Below the pieces are notes generated by a model that saw nothing but the letters and a program-made list of their open reading frames with translations, made no database searches and had not been told where the DNA came from. This document shows positions 34,550-44,385 of a DNA stretch of 64,000 nucleotides, piece by piece. Made by a program: the position numbers and the translations under genes. The stretch's first letter is position 1. Each line of letters opens with the position of its first letter. The stretch is from Granulicella mallensis. Lineage in GTDB: Bacteria; Acidobacteriota; Terriglobia; Terriglobales; Acidobacteriaceae. The stretch is taken from contig NZ_JACHIO010000004.1 in the NCBI RefSeq assembly GCF_014203225.1, forward strand, positions 332,651 to 396,650, given 5' to 3'.

Positions 34550-36345
34550 ACGAATCGCGGCCAGAAACGCGCAATCTGTTGAACCTGCGGTCGGTGAACT
34601 GGGAGCATGGCATGCTTCTGACGCCCGACCATTTTCTGCGACAGGAGCAGTACCTCGAATCGCTTTCGGCGTGGGGCCTGCGCTATCTCGCCGCGGCCAA
34701 CGGCCTGGTGGGCGGCGGCGTGCGGATTCCCGAGAGCGATCTCGGCACCGTCCGCTTCGATCCCGAAGTGACGCTCAATGAGTCGGCAGAGCACCTCGAC
34801 ATCTCCGTATCGCGGGCACGCGGCATCACGCCCTCCGGCGCGATCGTAGACATCGAGACCGCAGGCAGCATCTCGAACCGCTTCTCGAAGGACCATCTCG
34901 CGGGCGTCGCAGAGTCCGTGGTCTACGTCGTCCTCGATCCATTGGTTCGCATCAAGAGCAACGGCGTGATCGACTCCTTCAATCCGCAGATGCGCACCGA
35001 GCGTATTCCCAGCTACCGCATCGCACTCAATGTCACGGCAGTCGAGCGGGCAAACGGACTCGCTGTAGGCCGCATCCGCCGTCCCGCTACGGGCATGTAC
35101 TTTGAAGCGGACCCAGGCTTTATTCCCACGTGCGTTTCAGTCGCCGGCCACTCCGAGTTGATGACCGGCAGCCGCCGCATCCTGGACGCCATCAATCGCC
35201 TCGCCTCCGGCTATGCGGAACTGCATCGCGCGATGCGCGAGTTCATGGTCATCTTCACGGAACGCGGTCTCGAGACGGAAGTCGACCGCGATTCGATGGC
35301 GTTCGCCGAGCGCATGGTGCTCGAGCTGCAGGACACAGCCTATGCGCTGCTCGACCGTACCCAGACTCCTGAGAACTTCTTCGGCCGCGTGCGCCGCATG
35401 CTGCACTCCGCCGCCATCTTCTTCGATCTCGCAACCGGCATGCAGCAGTACTACGACATGCTCCGCGAGACTGGCGAAAGCGAATTGCTCGGCCTGATCG
35501 AGCTGCAGAAACATACGTTGCAACTGGGCCGCAGCCTGCGACTCGACGAGGACCTAGGGCTGGAGGTGCGCAAGATGCTTCAATCGCTCGCCGGACTGGA
35601 GAAGCTTGAGCGCGCCCTCGAAGGCAAGTACATCGACTTCCGTAAGAGCGCCTCGCTCGAGAGCACCAACTTCATCTTCGACCGCGGCGGCAAGGCGCTG
35701 TACAAGCTGGCGGCGCGTCCGTCGCGCGTGCAGGGCGTTGCGGACGAGATGACCATCATCTTCTCGAACCTGCGGCTCGAAGGCCGCGACCGCTACCGGC
35801 TCATCCTGGTCGGCGACCGCGCCACACCGTGGCTTCGCGGCACATCCATCGGCGCGGAGATCCGGCTGAATGAGGGCTCTGGCTTTCGCCGCGAGAGCCT
35901 CATCCTCACCGGCGACGTAAAGTTCGACGAACAGAACAACATCGAGCTCGACTTCGAAGCGCCCGACGTTCCTACCATCACCGACCTTCGCGTCACGGTA
36001 CCCGCGTATCACACCGTGCACACCGCGCTGCTCTTCCTGCGCCATCGCTTCTATGCCAGCCGCCAGGACAATCTGGAGGCGCGTACCGTCGAGCGCGAAC
36101 CGGAACGCACCGGCATCCTGCCACGCCCGGAGAACGTCTCCACGTACGCCGCAAAGAGCGGGCGCACCGAGACTCCCGCACCAGTAGCGCAACGATCTGT
36201 GACGCAGCCGATCGAGCGCATGGAGAGCACGACACCCGCCACTCCGGCACCGATCATCCAGCCGCCGTGGATGCCTCGCGATAACCCTGCGAATGGAGCA
36301 GAGGAAGACGCCTCCAACCGCCCACGCCGCCGCCGTCTGGAATAA
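34546..36345 (+). CDS. tssK: Baseplate subunit TssK
   Basis: About 599 residues. The TssK signature VNWEHGMLLTPDHFLRQEQYLES lies near residue 20, with LRYLAAANGLVGGGVRI and the C-terminal LRVTVPAYHTVHTALLFLRHRFYA region as in TssK, which links baseplate to membrane complex. It is longer than the usual 440-450 residues because of a Pro/Thr-rich tail of about 90 residues (from residue 505). ATG 34546 overlaps the tssG stop and has GGAG 6-8 bases upstream. Since no TssL/TssM is encoded nearby, its membrane docking partner must be something else. Confidence 0.85.
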   Translation: MNESRPETRNLLNLRSVNWEHGMLLTPDHFLRQEQYLESLSAWGLRYLAAANGLVGGGVRIPESDLGTVRFDPEVTLNESAEHLDISVSRARGITPSGAIVDIETAGSISNRFSKDHLAGVAESVVYVVLDPLVRIKSNGVIDSFNPQMRTERIPSYRIALNVTAVERANGLAVGRIRRPATGMYFEADPGFIPTCVSVAGHSELMTGSRRILDAINRLASGYAELHRAMREFMVIFTERGLETEVDRDSMAFAERMVLELQDTAYALLDRTQTPENFFGRVRRMLHSAAIFFDLATGMQQYYDMLRETGESELLGLIELQKHTLQLGRSLRLDEDLGLEVRKMLQSLAGLEKLERALEGKYIDFRKSASLESTNFIFDRGGKALYKLAARPSRVQGVADEMTIIFSNLRLEGRDRYRLILVGDRATPWLRGTSIGAEIRLNEGSGFRRESLILTGDVKFDEQNNIELDFEAPDVPTITDLRVTVPAYHTVHTALLFLRHRFYASRQDNLEARTVEREPERTGILPRPENVSTYAAKSGRTETPAPVAQRSVTQPIERMESTTPATPAPIIQPPWMPRDNPANGAEEDASNRPRRRRLE

Positions 36346-36374
36346 ACCGCGCTAACCGCAGAAAGGAGTCGTAC

Positions 36375-39119
36375 ATGGCTTTGGATCTCAGCAAACTCTC
36401 CGACGAAATGGAATCGGCTCTCTCAGGGGCGCGATTGCTGGCCGAGCAGCGCCGCCAGGCGTTGATTCAACCCGAGCATCTGCTGCTGCTGCTGATCGAC
36501 AACGAAGGCTCAAGCCTGCGTGCGATCCTCGAGCGCAAGAACGTCGCGCTGCTTCCCCTGCTCGATGCCCTCTCACGCCGCGCAGACACGCTCTCGGCAC
36601 AACGTCTGGAGGAGTTGCGCAGGCCGCTGGCCTCACAGGCCCTGCGCACGCTGCTGGCGGATGCGTTCAAGCTCTCCGAACGGCACGGCCGCCCTGCTGC
36701 CGAGGCCATCGACGTGCTCGAAGCAGCACTGACTACCGGCACCAACGATCTACGCAACGACTTCCGCAAGGCGGGCTTTACGATCGACGATATCGAGCAG
36801 CCCACTGCCTCTGCACCTCCTACGCGCCGGGCTCAAGCAGCCGCTGCCGCGCAGGCTCCGCAGAGCGCCAATGAGACGGAACTTGCAGGCGGAGCCAGGA
36901 TGCTGGAGCGCTTTGGTCGCGACCTGACCGCCGCCGCAGCCGCCGGAGAGTTGATGCCGGTGGTCGGACGCGACGAAGAGGTGCGGCAGCTCATCCAGAC
37001 GCTGCTGCGCAAGACCAAGTCCAACCCCGTGCTGGTCGGCGACCCCGGCACCGGCAAGACGGCCATCGTTGAAGGCCTCGCGCTGCGCATCGCCGCGCAG
37101 GATGTGCCGGAGAGCATGAAGCGCTGCCGCGTGATCGCGCTCGACCTGATGGGCCTTGTTGCAGGGGCTAAATACCGGGGTGAGTTCGAAGAACGGCTCA
37201 AGGCTGTGGTGGACGAAGTTCGCCTTCGCAAAGGCGAGATCATTCTCTTCCTCGACGAGATCCACCAGCTCGTAGGCGCGGGCGGAACGGAAGGCGGCAT
37301 GGATGCTGCCAACATTCTGAAGCCGGCCCTCGCACGTGGCGAACTGCGCTGCGTAGGTGCGACTACCTTTGACGAGTATCGCGAACGTATCGAGAAGGAC
37401 GGCGCTCTGGCGCGGCGGTTCGAGCGCGTGCAGGTGGGCGAGCCCAGCGATGAGGCGATGCTCTACATCCTGCGCGGCATCCGCGAGCGCTACGCCACGT
37501 TTCACGGCGTCGACCTCACTGACGAGGCGCTGCACGCTGCCATCAAGCTTTCGCGCCGCTACATGCGCGACCGCTTCCTGCCGGACAAGGCTATCGATGT
37601 CATCGACGCCGCAACGGCAAGGCTGCGCATGCAGCTCGAGTCGCGCCCCACGGCGCTCGATCAGCAGGAGCGTCTGCTGACACGGCATCGTGCCGAGCTG
37701 GAGACGCTGCGCTCCCTGCCGAAGCTCAGCGCCGCGCAGACCAAGCAGATCACCACGCTCGAAGAGGAGATTGCCACACTCGAGCCGCGCGTCGCCGCCG
37801 ACTCCGAGGCCTGGGAACTCCAGCGCAACGCGCGGATCGATCTCGGTAAAACCGTGCAAGCTATTGAAGAGAACACACGCCTGCTGGCTGCCGCCGAGGG
37901 CGCGGGAGACGTGACCAAAGCCGCTGAGATTCGCTATGGCGCGTTGAAGCATCTCGAAGCGCAGCGTGCAGATCTTGAGGCGCGCATCGCCGCACAGCGC
38001 GAGAGTGGCAACATCACCATTGCCGATAAGGTCCTGCCGGAGCACATCGCCGAGGTCGTCGCCGAACGCTGCGGCGTGCCTGCCTCGCGCATGCTGGAGA
38101 GCGAGCGCGACCGATTGCTACATCTTGAAGATCGCCTGGGCGAGCGCGTCTACGGCCAGCCCGAAGCGATCCGCGCTGTGTCTGAAGCGGCGCGGCGCAT
38201 GCGTACCGACCTGCAACTGAAGCGCTCGCCCGCGTCGTTCCTCTTCGTCGGCCCCACCGGCGTCGGCAAGACGGAGCTGGCCAAGGCGCTGGCGGAAGCA
38301 CTGTTCGACGACGAGAGCGCGCTCATTCGCATCGATATGGGCGAGTACAAGGACAGCGCCTCCGCGGCCGGACTCATCGGTTCGCGCCCGGGCCTTATCG
38401 GCTCCGACGAAGGCGGCTTCCTCACCGAGCAGGTACGCCGTTCGCCCTACTCGATCGTGCTCTTCGACGAGGTAGAGAAGGGCCATCCCGAGATCCTCGA
38501 CCTTCTGCTCGGCGTGCTCGACGAAGGCCGCCTCACCGATGCCAAGGGACGCTTCTGCGACTTCACCAACACCGTGGTGCTCTTCACCTCCAACCTCGGC
38601 GTGCGCGAGTCCATGGCGGCGGGCGAGGACAACGCTCTTCGCGAGCAGATCATCCTCGACGCAGTCCGCGCCAACCTGCGGCCGGAGCTCTACAACCGCA
38701 TCGGACAGGTCATTCCCTTCCATCCTCTCGGTATGCCGGAGCTGGAGCGCATCGTCACCGGCCACCTGCGCGCACTGAAGCGCAAACTCGAAGATGATCG
38801 CGAGCTGCACCTCGAGACCACTCCTACCGCCATCGATCTTCTGGCCCGGCTCTCCTACGATCCGGAGTACGGCGCACGTCCGGCAGGCCGCGTGATGCAG
38901 CGCGAAGTGCTGTCACCTCTTGCCGAGATTCTGCTCGGCGGAGACGCCATCCCCGGCTCCACGATTACCGTAGACGCCACGCCCCTGGAAACACCCACCG
39001 AAGGGAGTGAAGAACAGCCTCCGCAGGAGATGATCTTCTCGCTCACACAACCTCACGAATCTGACTCATTGCACGCTGATGTAACACCTGATTCCATGCC
39101 CGAGGAGGTCGCTCAATGA
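36375..39119 (+). CDS. tssH: TssH / ClpV AAA+ sheath-recycling ATPase
   Basis: 914 residues. Domains: an N-terminal Clp repeat domain (1-140), AAA1 with Walker A GDPGTGKT near residue 225 and Walker B ILFLDEI, a coiled-coil middle domain (about 410-540), AAA2 with Walker A GPTGVGKT near residue 625, arginine-finger region and small C-terminal domain. ClpV unfolds contracted TssB/TssC sheaths for re-use. A 50-residue acidic tail ends in PEEVAQ. Its stop overlaps the start of the DUF1080-FHA gene (ATGA). Confidence 0.95.
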   Translation: MALDLSKLSDEMESALSGARLLAEQRRQALIQPEHLLLLLIDNEGSSLRAILERKNVALLPLLDALSRRADTLSAQRLEELRRPLASQALRTLLADAFKLSERHGRPAAEAIDVLEAALTTGTNDLRNDFRKAGFTIDDIEQPTASAPPTRRAQAAAAAQAPQSANETELAGGARMLERFGRDLTAAAAAGELMPVVGRDEEVRQLIQTLLRKTKSNPVLVGDPGTGKTAIVEGLALRIAAQDVPESMKRCRVIALDLMGLVAGAKYRGEFEERLKAVVDEVRLRKGEIILFLDEIHQLVGAGGTEGGMDAANILKPALARGELRCVGATTFDEYRERIEKDGALARRFERVQVGEPSDEAMLYILRGIRERYATFHGVDLTDEALHAAIKLSRRYMRDRFLPDKAIDVIDAATARLRMQLESRPTALDQQERLLTRHRAELETLRSLPKLSAAQTKQITTLEEEIATLEPRVAADSEAWELQRNARIDLGKTVQAIEENTRLLAAAEGAGDVTKAAEIRYGALKHLEAQRADLEARIAAQRESGNITIADKVLPEHIAEVVAERCGVPASRMLESERDRLLHLEDRLGERVYGQPEAIRAVSEAARRMRTDLQLKRSPASFLFVGPTGVGKTELAKALAEALFDDESALIRIDMGEYKDSASAAGLIGSRPGLIGSDEGGFLTEQVRRSPYSIVLFDEVEKGHPEILDLLLGVLDEGRLTDAKGRFCDFTNTVVLFTSNLGVRESMAAGEDNALREQIILDAVRANLRPELYNRIGQVIPFHPLGMPELERIVTGHLRALKRKLEDDRELHLETTPTAIDLLARLSYDPEYGARPAGRVMQREVLSPLAEILLGGDAIPGSTITVDATPLETPTEGSEEQPPQEMIFSLTQPHESDSLHADVTPDSMPEEVAQ

Positions 39120-41293
39120 GCCTGTCCCCGTTGCCTCAGTACTATCGCAAATCCAGAAAGCCTGCCGCTCTCCTTGGCGTCCTTGCGCTTGCCACCAGCC
39201 TGTCTGCCGCGCCCGTTCCCGATCCCTCACTCTCGCTCTTCAACGGGACTTCGATGGCGGGCTGGAATGCTCACGGAACCTGGGGCGCAAGCAACGGAAA
39301 CCTCACCAGCAATGGCACCGGCAACCGCAACGTGCTCACCGCCGTTCCGTTTGCCGACTTCAACCTGCAGTTTGAGTACTTCGAGAGCGCTCCCACCGGA
39401 GCCAAGCTGCGTCTGTGGGCCTCACGCGAGAATAACGGCGGCTTCACCATCGATCTCGATAACAGTGATGCTCCTTCGGGTATCGGCGGCATTGAGACCA
39501 TCTCGGTTTCCTCGATCAAGAATCTTCCGTCAGCATGGCATCGCGTCCAGGTAGACGCCTCCCACGGCCAGATCACGGTTCGTGTCGACGGCCTGCCTTC
39601 CGGAACCGCCTCAGGGCTCGGTTCGCGCGCCGGCTATATCGGCTTCGAGGCCACCGGTGGCGCAGTGCTGCAAGTGCGCAATATCAGGATCACCCCGCTC
39701 AATCCCGGCAGCACCTTCAACAACACGGACCTCAGCGGCTGGAAGAGTATCGCGCGTAACCCAAGTGCCAAGGGCGGACTGGGCCACTCTGTCGAGAGGA
39801 CCTTCACCATGGGCATCGGCGGTGGCAGCACCAAACCGCACGAGGCCAAGTGGTCAGTCCATAACGGCGCGATCCACGGAGAAAGCGGCCCCGGCGGTCT
39901 GGAGAACGGCAATACCGCCGAGGACGCCATCATTCAATTGGTGGCGTCGGTCAAAGGCGAGATCAAAAAAGAAAACTTCACCGCCCTCTTACTGCGCAAC
40001 ACCGCAGGACAGCTTGAAGGGGGCTATGAGGTCGGTATTGGCCCCTACGCGGGCGGTATTGAGCACCTCGAAAACCATGCGTTCGGCAGCGCCGAGACAC
40101 CGGTCAACGAGACCATCGTTATCGGCGGACGCACCATTGCCATCTGGATCAACGGCGTCCTGACGACCGTACACACCGACTCCCGCCCGGACAGCAACAA
40201 CAGCGCGCAGGGAGCCCGCACCACTGCCGGCGCCATGACCCTGCTCCTGCCGAACGGCGGCGAACAACTGGACGTGCAGAAGTTCATCACGACAGTCCTG
40301 CCGAAGACCTACGGCGCACCGGCGCACACTCCGCCGCCACCGCCACCGCCGCCTACGCCCCAGCCAACGCCGCAAGCTGCTGCAGCCGCAGCGCCGGCAG
40401 CCCCCTCGGTAGCGGAGACGGCATTGATCCAGCAACAGCAGAGTGCCGCGAAGAAGGATGCCACCGATCAACAGAACAAGCAGAAGGTGGCGTCGCTCAT
40501 GGGGCAGGCACTGGCGACCTCCGACCCGCAACAACAGATGAGCGCGTACGGCCAGGTCGTCCAGATCGATCCGTCAAACGCCGCGGCCGTGCAGGGTTAT
40601 AAGGAAGCGCAGCAGAAAGTACAAGCCCAGCAGGAAGAACAGGCCAAGGCTTCTACCACTGCCGTGGTGCAGCAGCACGACGAGCAGACGCGCGAGCAGC
40701 AGACCAGCGACTCGTTGTCGAAGGCGCAGAGCGCCTTCCTCGCGGGACATCTGGCAGCTGCCAGCGGCGCGCTCGCCATTGCGGAGCGACTGTCGCCCAG
40801 CAATCCCCTGGCCCACGATCTGCGGACTCGCATCAGCGCCGCGCAGATGCTTCGTTCGCGACTCGTCATGCTGGGCAGTGGCGCAGGCCTGCTGGCTCTC
40901 GTGGGAATGATTGCGATGTGGATGCGGCGCAGGAAGATGCAGCGCTTCCCTGTGCTTGAGATCACACGCGGGCTCGACTCCGGCCGCACACACCCGATCG
41001 ATAAAGACATCGTCCGCATCGGCGCGGTCGCTCAGGACGGGGGCCAGAAGAACGACATCGTGATCCGCGACGTCGAGCATGCCATCTCGCGCTTCCACTG
41101 CGAGATCGTCAAGCGTGACGGCCAGCTCTACGTCAACGATCTCAACAGCTCCAACGGCACCCGCTTGAACGGCGCACAGATCAAGCCGGGCAGTCCGGAA
41201 CCTCTACGCAGAGGCAGCAACATTCTGCTGGCCAATGTCGTGGAACTGCGCTTCGACTACGATCGCGGTGCGAAGACAAAAAAACGAGACTAA
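39116..41293 (+). CDS. Receptor-like protein: two DUF1080 domains, coiled coil, TM helix and FHA domain
   Basis: 725 residues. Signal peptide 1-31; two tandem DUF1080 (LamG-like, sugar-binding/hydrolase fold) domains at about 40-195 and 205-395, each with a DLSGW/SMAGW-type start; a PPPPPPPPTP hinge; a Gln/Ala-rich coiled coil (about 425-575); one transmembrane helix near 585-605 followed by RRRK; and a cytoplasmic FHA domain (about 620-720) with ISRFHCEIV and DLNSSNGTRLNG. The topology is outside-in: periplasmic carbohydrate-type domains linked to a phosphothreonine reader. The FHA motif residues look intact. A DUF1080-FHA receptor is not part of known type VI loci. It may signal cell-wall or contact status to the machine. 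Confidence 0.85.
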   Translation: MSLSPLPQYYRKSRKPAALLGVLALATSLSAAPVPDPSLSLFNGTSMAGWNAHGTWGASNGNLTSNGTGNRNVLTAVPFADFNLQFEYFESAPTGAKLRLWASRENNGGFTIDLDNSDAPSGIGGIETISVSSIKNLPSAWHRVQVDASHGQITVRVDGLPSGTASGLGSRAGYIGFEATGGAVLQVRNIRITPLNPGSTFNNTDLSGWKSIARNPSAKGGLGHSVERTFTMGIGGGSTKPHEAKWSVHNGAIHGESGPGGLENGNTAEDAIIQLVASVKGEIKKENFTALLLRNTAGQLEGGYEVGIGPYAGGIEHLENHAFGSAETPVNETIVIGGRTIAIWINGVLTTVHTDSRPDSNNSAQGARTTAGAMTLLLPNGGEQLDVQKFITTVLPKTYGAPAHTPPPPPPPPTPQPTPQAAAAAAPAAPSVAETALIQQQQSAAKKDATDQQNKQKVASLMGQALATSDPQQQMSAYGQVVQIDPSNAAAVQGYKEAQQKVQAQQEEQAKASTTAVVQQHDEQTREQQTSDSLSKAQSAFLAGHLAAASGALAIAERLSPSNPLAHDLRTRISAAQMLRSRLVMLGSGAGLLALVGMIAMWMRRRKMQRFPVLEITRGLDSGRTHPIDKDIVRIGAVAQDGGQKNDIVIRDVEHAISRFHCEIVKRDGQLYVNDLNSSNGTRLNGAQIKPGSPEPLRRGSNILLANVVELRFDYDRGAKTKKRD

Positions 41294-41319
41294 GTAACAG
41301 GAAAGAGTAATAGGGCTAG

Positions 41320-42048
41320 ATGGAAATTCGGATTCGGGCAGCGGCATCGAGCGATGTAGGGCGGCAGCGCCGCACCAATGAGGACGCGTTCGGTTTCGAT
41401 TTGGATCGCGGACTCTTTGTAGTGTGCGATGGCGTCGGAGGAGCTACTGCCGGCGAAGTCGCCAGCCGGGCCGCCGTCGACTGCGTGCTCAGTCGCTTCC
41501 CCTATACCGTCACCGATCCCAATGCTGGGGGGCCGGAGCTACAGCGCGCCATCCAGGCCGCGAACCGCGCGGTCTACAAAGCAGCAGCCCATGAACCGCT
41601 CTACCAGGGCATGTGCACGACCATCGTAGCCGCACACTTCGACGGCGCACGCATGTGGATCGCCCACGTGGGAGACAGCCGCGCCTACCTCCTGCGCAGC
41701 CAGTCGCTGCACCGCCTGACCGACGATCACTCGCAACTGGCGCGTGTCCTGCGCGAGGGCGATCGCCACATCACGCCGGACCAGATGGCCCGCTGGGACA
41801 GCGTATTGACCCAGGCTATCGGCGCTTCGGAGTTTGTCATGCCCGCCGTCACCATGGTGCAGGTCCACCTCGGAGACTGCTTTCTCTTCGCTACGGACGG
41901 CATCTGCAAATCTCTGTCCAACGGCGAGATGCTCTCCCTGCTGCTCACCACTTCAACGCCGGAGCAGGCGTGCCAGCAGTTGGTCGATGCTGCCAATCGC
42001 TCCAGCGGGCACGACAATGCGACCTGCATCGTGGTGGAGATCGACTAA
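41320..42048 (+). CDS. PP2C-family Ser/Thr phosphatase (PppA-like)
   Basis: 242 residues. PPM/PP2C motifs in order: RRTNEDAFGFD near residue 20, VVCDGVGGATAGEVAS (metal-binding DGVGG) near 40, ARMWIAHVGDSRAYLLR near 110, LFATDGICKSL near 190, and HDNATCIVVEID at the end. It would remove phosphate from kinase targets including FHA ligands, as PppA reverses PpkA in Pseudomonas. It follows the FHA receptor gene by 26 bases. A single-chain soluble enzyme with no sensor domain. Confidence 0.93.
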   Translation: MEIRIRAAASSDVGRQRRTNEDAFGFDLDRGLFVVCDGVGGATAGEVASRAAVDCVLSRFPYTVTDPNAGGPELQRAIQAANRAVYKAAAHEPLYQGMCTTIVAAHFDGARMWIAHVGDSRAYLLRSQSLHRLTDDHSQLARVLREGDRHITPDQMARWDSVLTQAIGASEFVMPAVTMVQVHLGDCFLFATDGICKSLSNGEMLSLLLTTSTPEQACQQLVDAANRSSGHDNATCIVVEID

Positions 42049-42166
42049 TGCCAACCACACGCTATCGATCGGCATTCAATCCGCGCTCGACCAGAACAAC
42101 ACCACGAACGGCAGCTCAGGAATTAAGCAACGACTCGTAAGAACACCGACCCACCAGGAGACACCC

Positions 42167-43726
42167 ATGGCCCTGCCTCAGATTCAAATTGGCGACAACC
42201 TCATCGGCGATGCCCAACTTTCCTCCGTCGAGATTGTGCAGGAGTTGAATCAACACTGGTGGTGCACTGTGGTCTGTAAGCAGACAGAAGATCAACGCAT
42301 CCCGGTGGAAGACTTCCTTGGCAAAGCGGTATCGATCAAGATCACGGACGAGGATGGCATAGAACATGTGCCCTTCTCCGGCTTCGTACTCAAGGTCGAT
42401 CTCGAGTACGAGATATGGGGCAGCTACACGGCCCAACTGCTGGCTGTCAGCTCCAGTTACCTCATGGACGTAGCTCCACAGAAGCAGTACTACGCGGCCC
42501 AGACACTCTCCTCCATCGGTAACGCAGCCGCAGGGCGCGCGGGCATCTCCTTCTCGCTAAGCGGCAGCAGCTCCAAGGCTCTGAACTATGTGCAGTACGG
42601 CGAAACGGACTTCTCGTTCCTGAACCGCATCGTCGACGACTACGGCTGCTGGATGCGCCCCAAAGAAGGGGGAGTGGAGGTCTTCAACAGCTTCCAAAGC
42701 GGTGTCAGCGTGCAGTGGCGGGGTGAAGGCGGCCTCCTCGACCTGCGTCTCAGCGGCAGGCTCTCGCCCGCATCCATGAGTGGCGTGCACTACGATCATC
42801 ACGCCATGCAGTCCAGCAGCTTTGAGAAGGTCAGCACACCGCCGGACTACTACGACTCAGCCCAAAGGATGACCAGCGCCGTACAATCCGCCTCCGTCGC
42901 GCTGCCCGCCGGCTTTGAGCCACAGCGCGCCCGGGCCATGACGCTCGACGATTTTCAGGACCAGTTGCACGCGGAAAGCCAGCGCTCCCTAGGCAGCGCC
43001 GTCACCGGCAGCGGCCACTCGCGCAATCAGCAGCTCATGGCCGGCAATACGATCCAGATCGAAGGGACACTGGATGCCCAGGGCATCTATGGACTCACCC
43101 GCGTCGTGCATCACTGGACACCGCAGGGCTACACCAACGCGTTTGACTGCACGCCCTGGAAGAACTATCGCAACGCACAACCACCGGCCACGCACACCTG
43201 GAACGGTATCGTCTCTGCTCGCGTTGTCGACCATAACGACCCGAAGAAGATGGGCCGCATCAAGGTGCAATACATCTGGCAGAGCGATAGCTCTACCCAC
43301 TGGGCACGCGTGACCTCGCCCCATGCGGGGCCGGATCGAGGCTTTATGTTCATGCCGGAGATCGGCGACGAAGTCGCCGTCGCCTTCGAAGACGGTGATC
43401 CTGAAAGACCGGTAGTTCTCGGTGCGGTGTGGAATGGCGTTCATACCCAACCGCGCGACGAACTACGTGGCGGCGATGTCGAAACCAACGACGTCAAGCG
43501 CCTCGTGACGAAGAGTGGCAATCGCCTGCAATTCTCAGACAAGGAAGGTGTAGAGACAGTAGTATTGGCGACACCTAACAATAACCTGATTAAGATGACC
43601 GAAAAATCCGATCAGACCGGAAGAACCAACATCACCATCGAATCGAAGACGGGCGATATCATTCTTCACGCACCCAATGGACGAGTACATATCGAATCGA
43701 AGTTCTACTCCAAAGATGTCGGTTAG
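42167..43726 (+). CDS. vgrG: VgrG/TssI-like spike protein
   Basis: 519 residues from ATG 42167 (CCAGGAG upstream); the frame is open further upstream but there overlaps the phosphatase gene. Domain order: gp27-like part (1-300), an OB-fold gp5 core (MGRIKVQYIW, PHAGPDRGFMFMPEIGDEVAVAFEDGDPERPVVLG at about 365-430), then a short beta-helix (RLVTKSGNRLQFSDKEG, NIIESKTGD, HAPNGRVHIESK). The short C-terminus lacks any effector domain, and no PAAR gene follows, so the tip must be finished by something else, perhaps the next genes. Confidence 0.88.
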   Translation: MALPQIQIGDNLIGDAQLSSVEIVQELNQHWWCTVVCKQTEDQRIPVEDFLGKAVSIKITDEDGIEHVPFSGFVLKVDLEYEIWGSYTAQLLAVSSSYLMDVAPQKQYYAAQTLSSIGNAAAGRAGISFSLSGSSSKALNYVQYGETDFSFLNRIVDDYGCWMRPKEGGVEVFNSFQSGVSVQWRGEGGLLDLRLSGRLSPASMSGVHYDHHAMQSSSFEKVSTPPDYYDSAQRMTSAVQSASVALPAGFEPQRARAMTLDDFQDQLHAESQRSLGSAVTGSGHSRNQQLMAGNTIQIEGTLDAQGIYGLTRVVHHWTPQGYTNAFDCTPWKNYRNAQPPATHTWNGIVSARVVDHNDPKKMGRIKVQYIWQSDSSTHWARVTSPHAGPDRGFMFMPEIGDEVAVAFEDGDPERPVVLGAVWNGVHTQPRDELRGGDVETNDVKRLVTKSGNRLQFSDKEGVETVVLATPNNNLIKMTEKSDQTGRTNITIESKTGDIILHAPNGRVHIESKFYSKDVG

Positions 43727-43787
43727 GGCAGGGATAGTCGTAAGCGGTAGGGTTGCCGGCAAACACAGAGGAGGATCGGAACGAGAT

Positions 43788-44369
43788 ATGTTACATAGCT
43801 GGGAAGACAGGAAGGCCGTTTATATGAGTCCTACCATCGTTGGGCTGTGCGTCGTGGTTTTCCTTCTGCTTGTCGGATGGATGAACCGTGATTTTGTGCA
43901 CGGATGGTTTTCACACATCACCCCAGCTTCCAAAAACGAGCTTCGGGGGGAATGGGTAGGGCATCTCGACATTGATGGCATGCTGGAGCCAGATCAGAAG
44001 GACCTGAAGAAAAGAGCTGTGATCCGCTTCAATCTGAAGATCACAGACTCATTCCTGGAGAAGTACGGCGGACGCGGTGAACTGACCATTGAAGGGGAGA
44101 AACCGCAATCCATTGAGGTACGCGATCTCTGGCCGCAATCGAACCCAAAGGATGGCACCTTTGACACAGGTATCTGGCTGGATACATACACCCCTAAGAG
44201 CAAGAACGATTTGTTTTCAGGTGGCTTTAAGGGTGTATTCAAACCGGGTTCTTTGTCTCTTGAAAGAGACGACCAGGGTGGCTATGCGATGAAGGGTGTC
44301 CTGCAAAAAGGGAGCGATGCGGACTACGAAGCTCTCGTGAAACAGATGCAACAAACCGTTGAAAAATAA
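43788..44369 (+). CDS. Single-pass membrane protein of unknown function
   Basis: About 193 residues from ATG 43788 (AGAGGAGG about 12 bases upstream; ATG 43824 is an alternative). One transmembrane helix (TIVGLCVVVFLLLVGWM) near residue 20 is followed by an extracytoplasmic domain of about 150 residues with alternating strands (ELRGEWVGHLDIDG, AVIRFNLKITDSF, GGFKGVFKPGSLSLE). No family recognised. Its position right after vgrG suggests a tip accessory, immunity or adaptor role. Confidence 0.6.
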   Translation: MLHSWEDRKAVYMSPTIVGLCVVVFLLLVGWMNRDFVHGWFSHITPASKNELRGEWVGHLDIDGMLEPDQKDLKKRAVIRFNLKITDSFLEKYGGRGELTIEGEKPQSIEVRDLWPQSNPKDGTFDTGIWLDTYTPKSKNDLFSGGFKGVFKPGSLSLERDDQGGYAMKGVLQKGSDADYEALVKQMQQTVEK

Positions 44370-44385
44370 ATCCAGGGAGGATGAA

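Noticed and set aside
28856..38810. Large antisense ORFs in the tss genes (for example 253, 288, 431 and 230 codons)
   Set aside because: All antisense to genes with clear motifs; composition biased to Arg/Ala/Gly; shadows.
41834..42166. Upstream extension of vgrG to 41834
   Set aside because: It overlaps the phosphatase gene and reads a low-complexity sequence; ATG 42167 has a good Shine-Dalgarno sequence and starts the conserved part.
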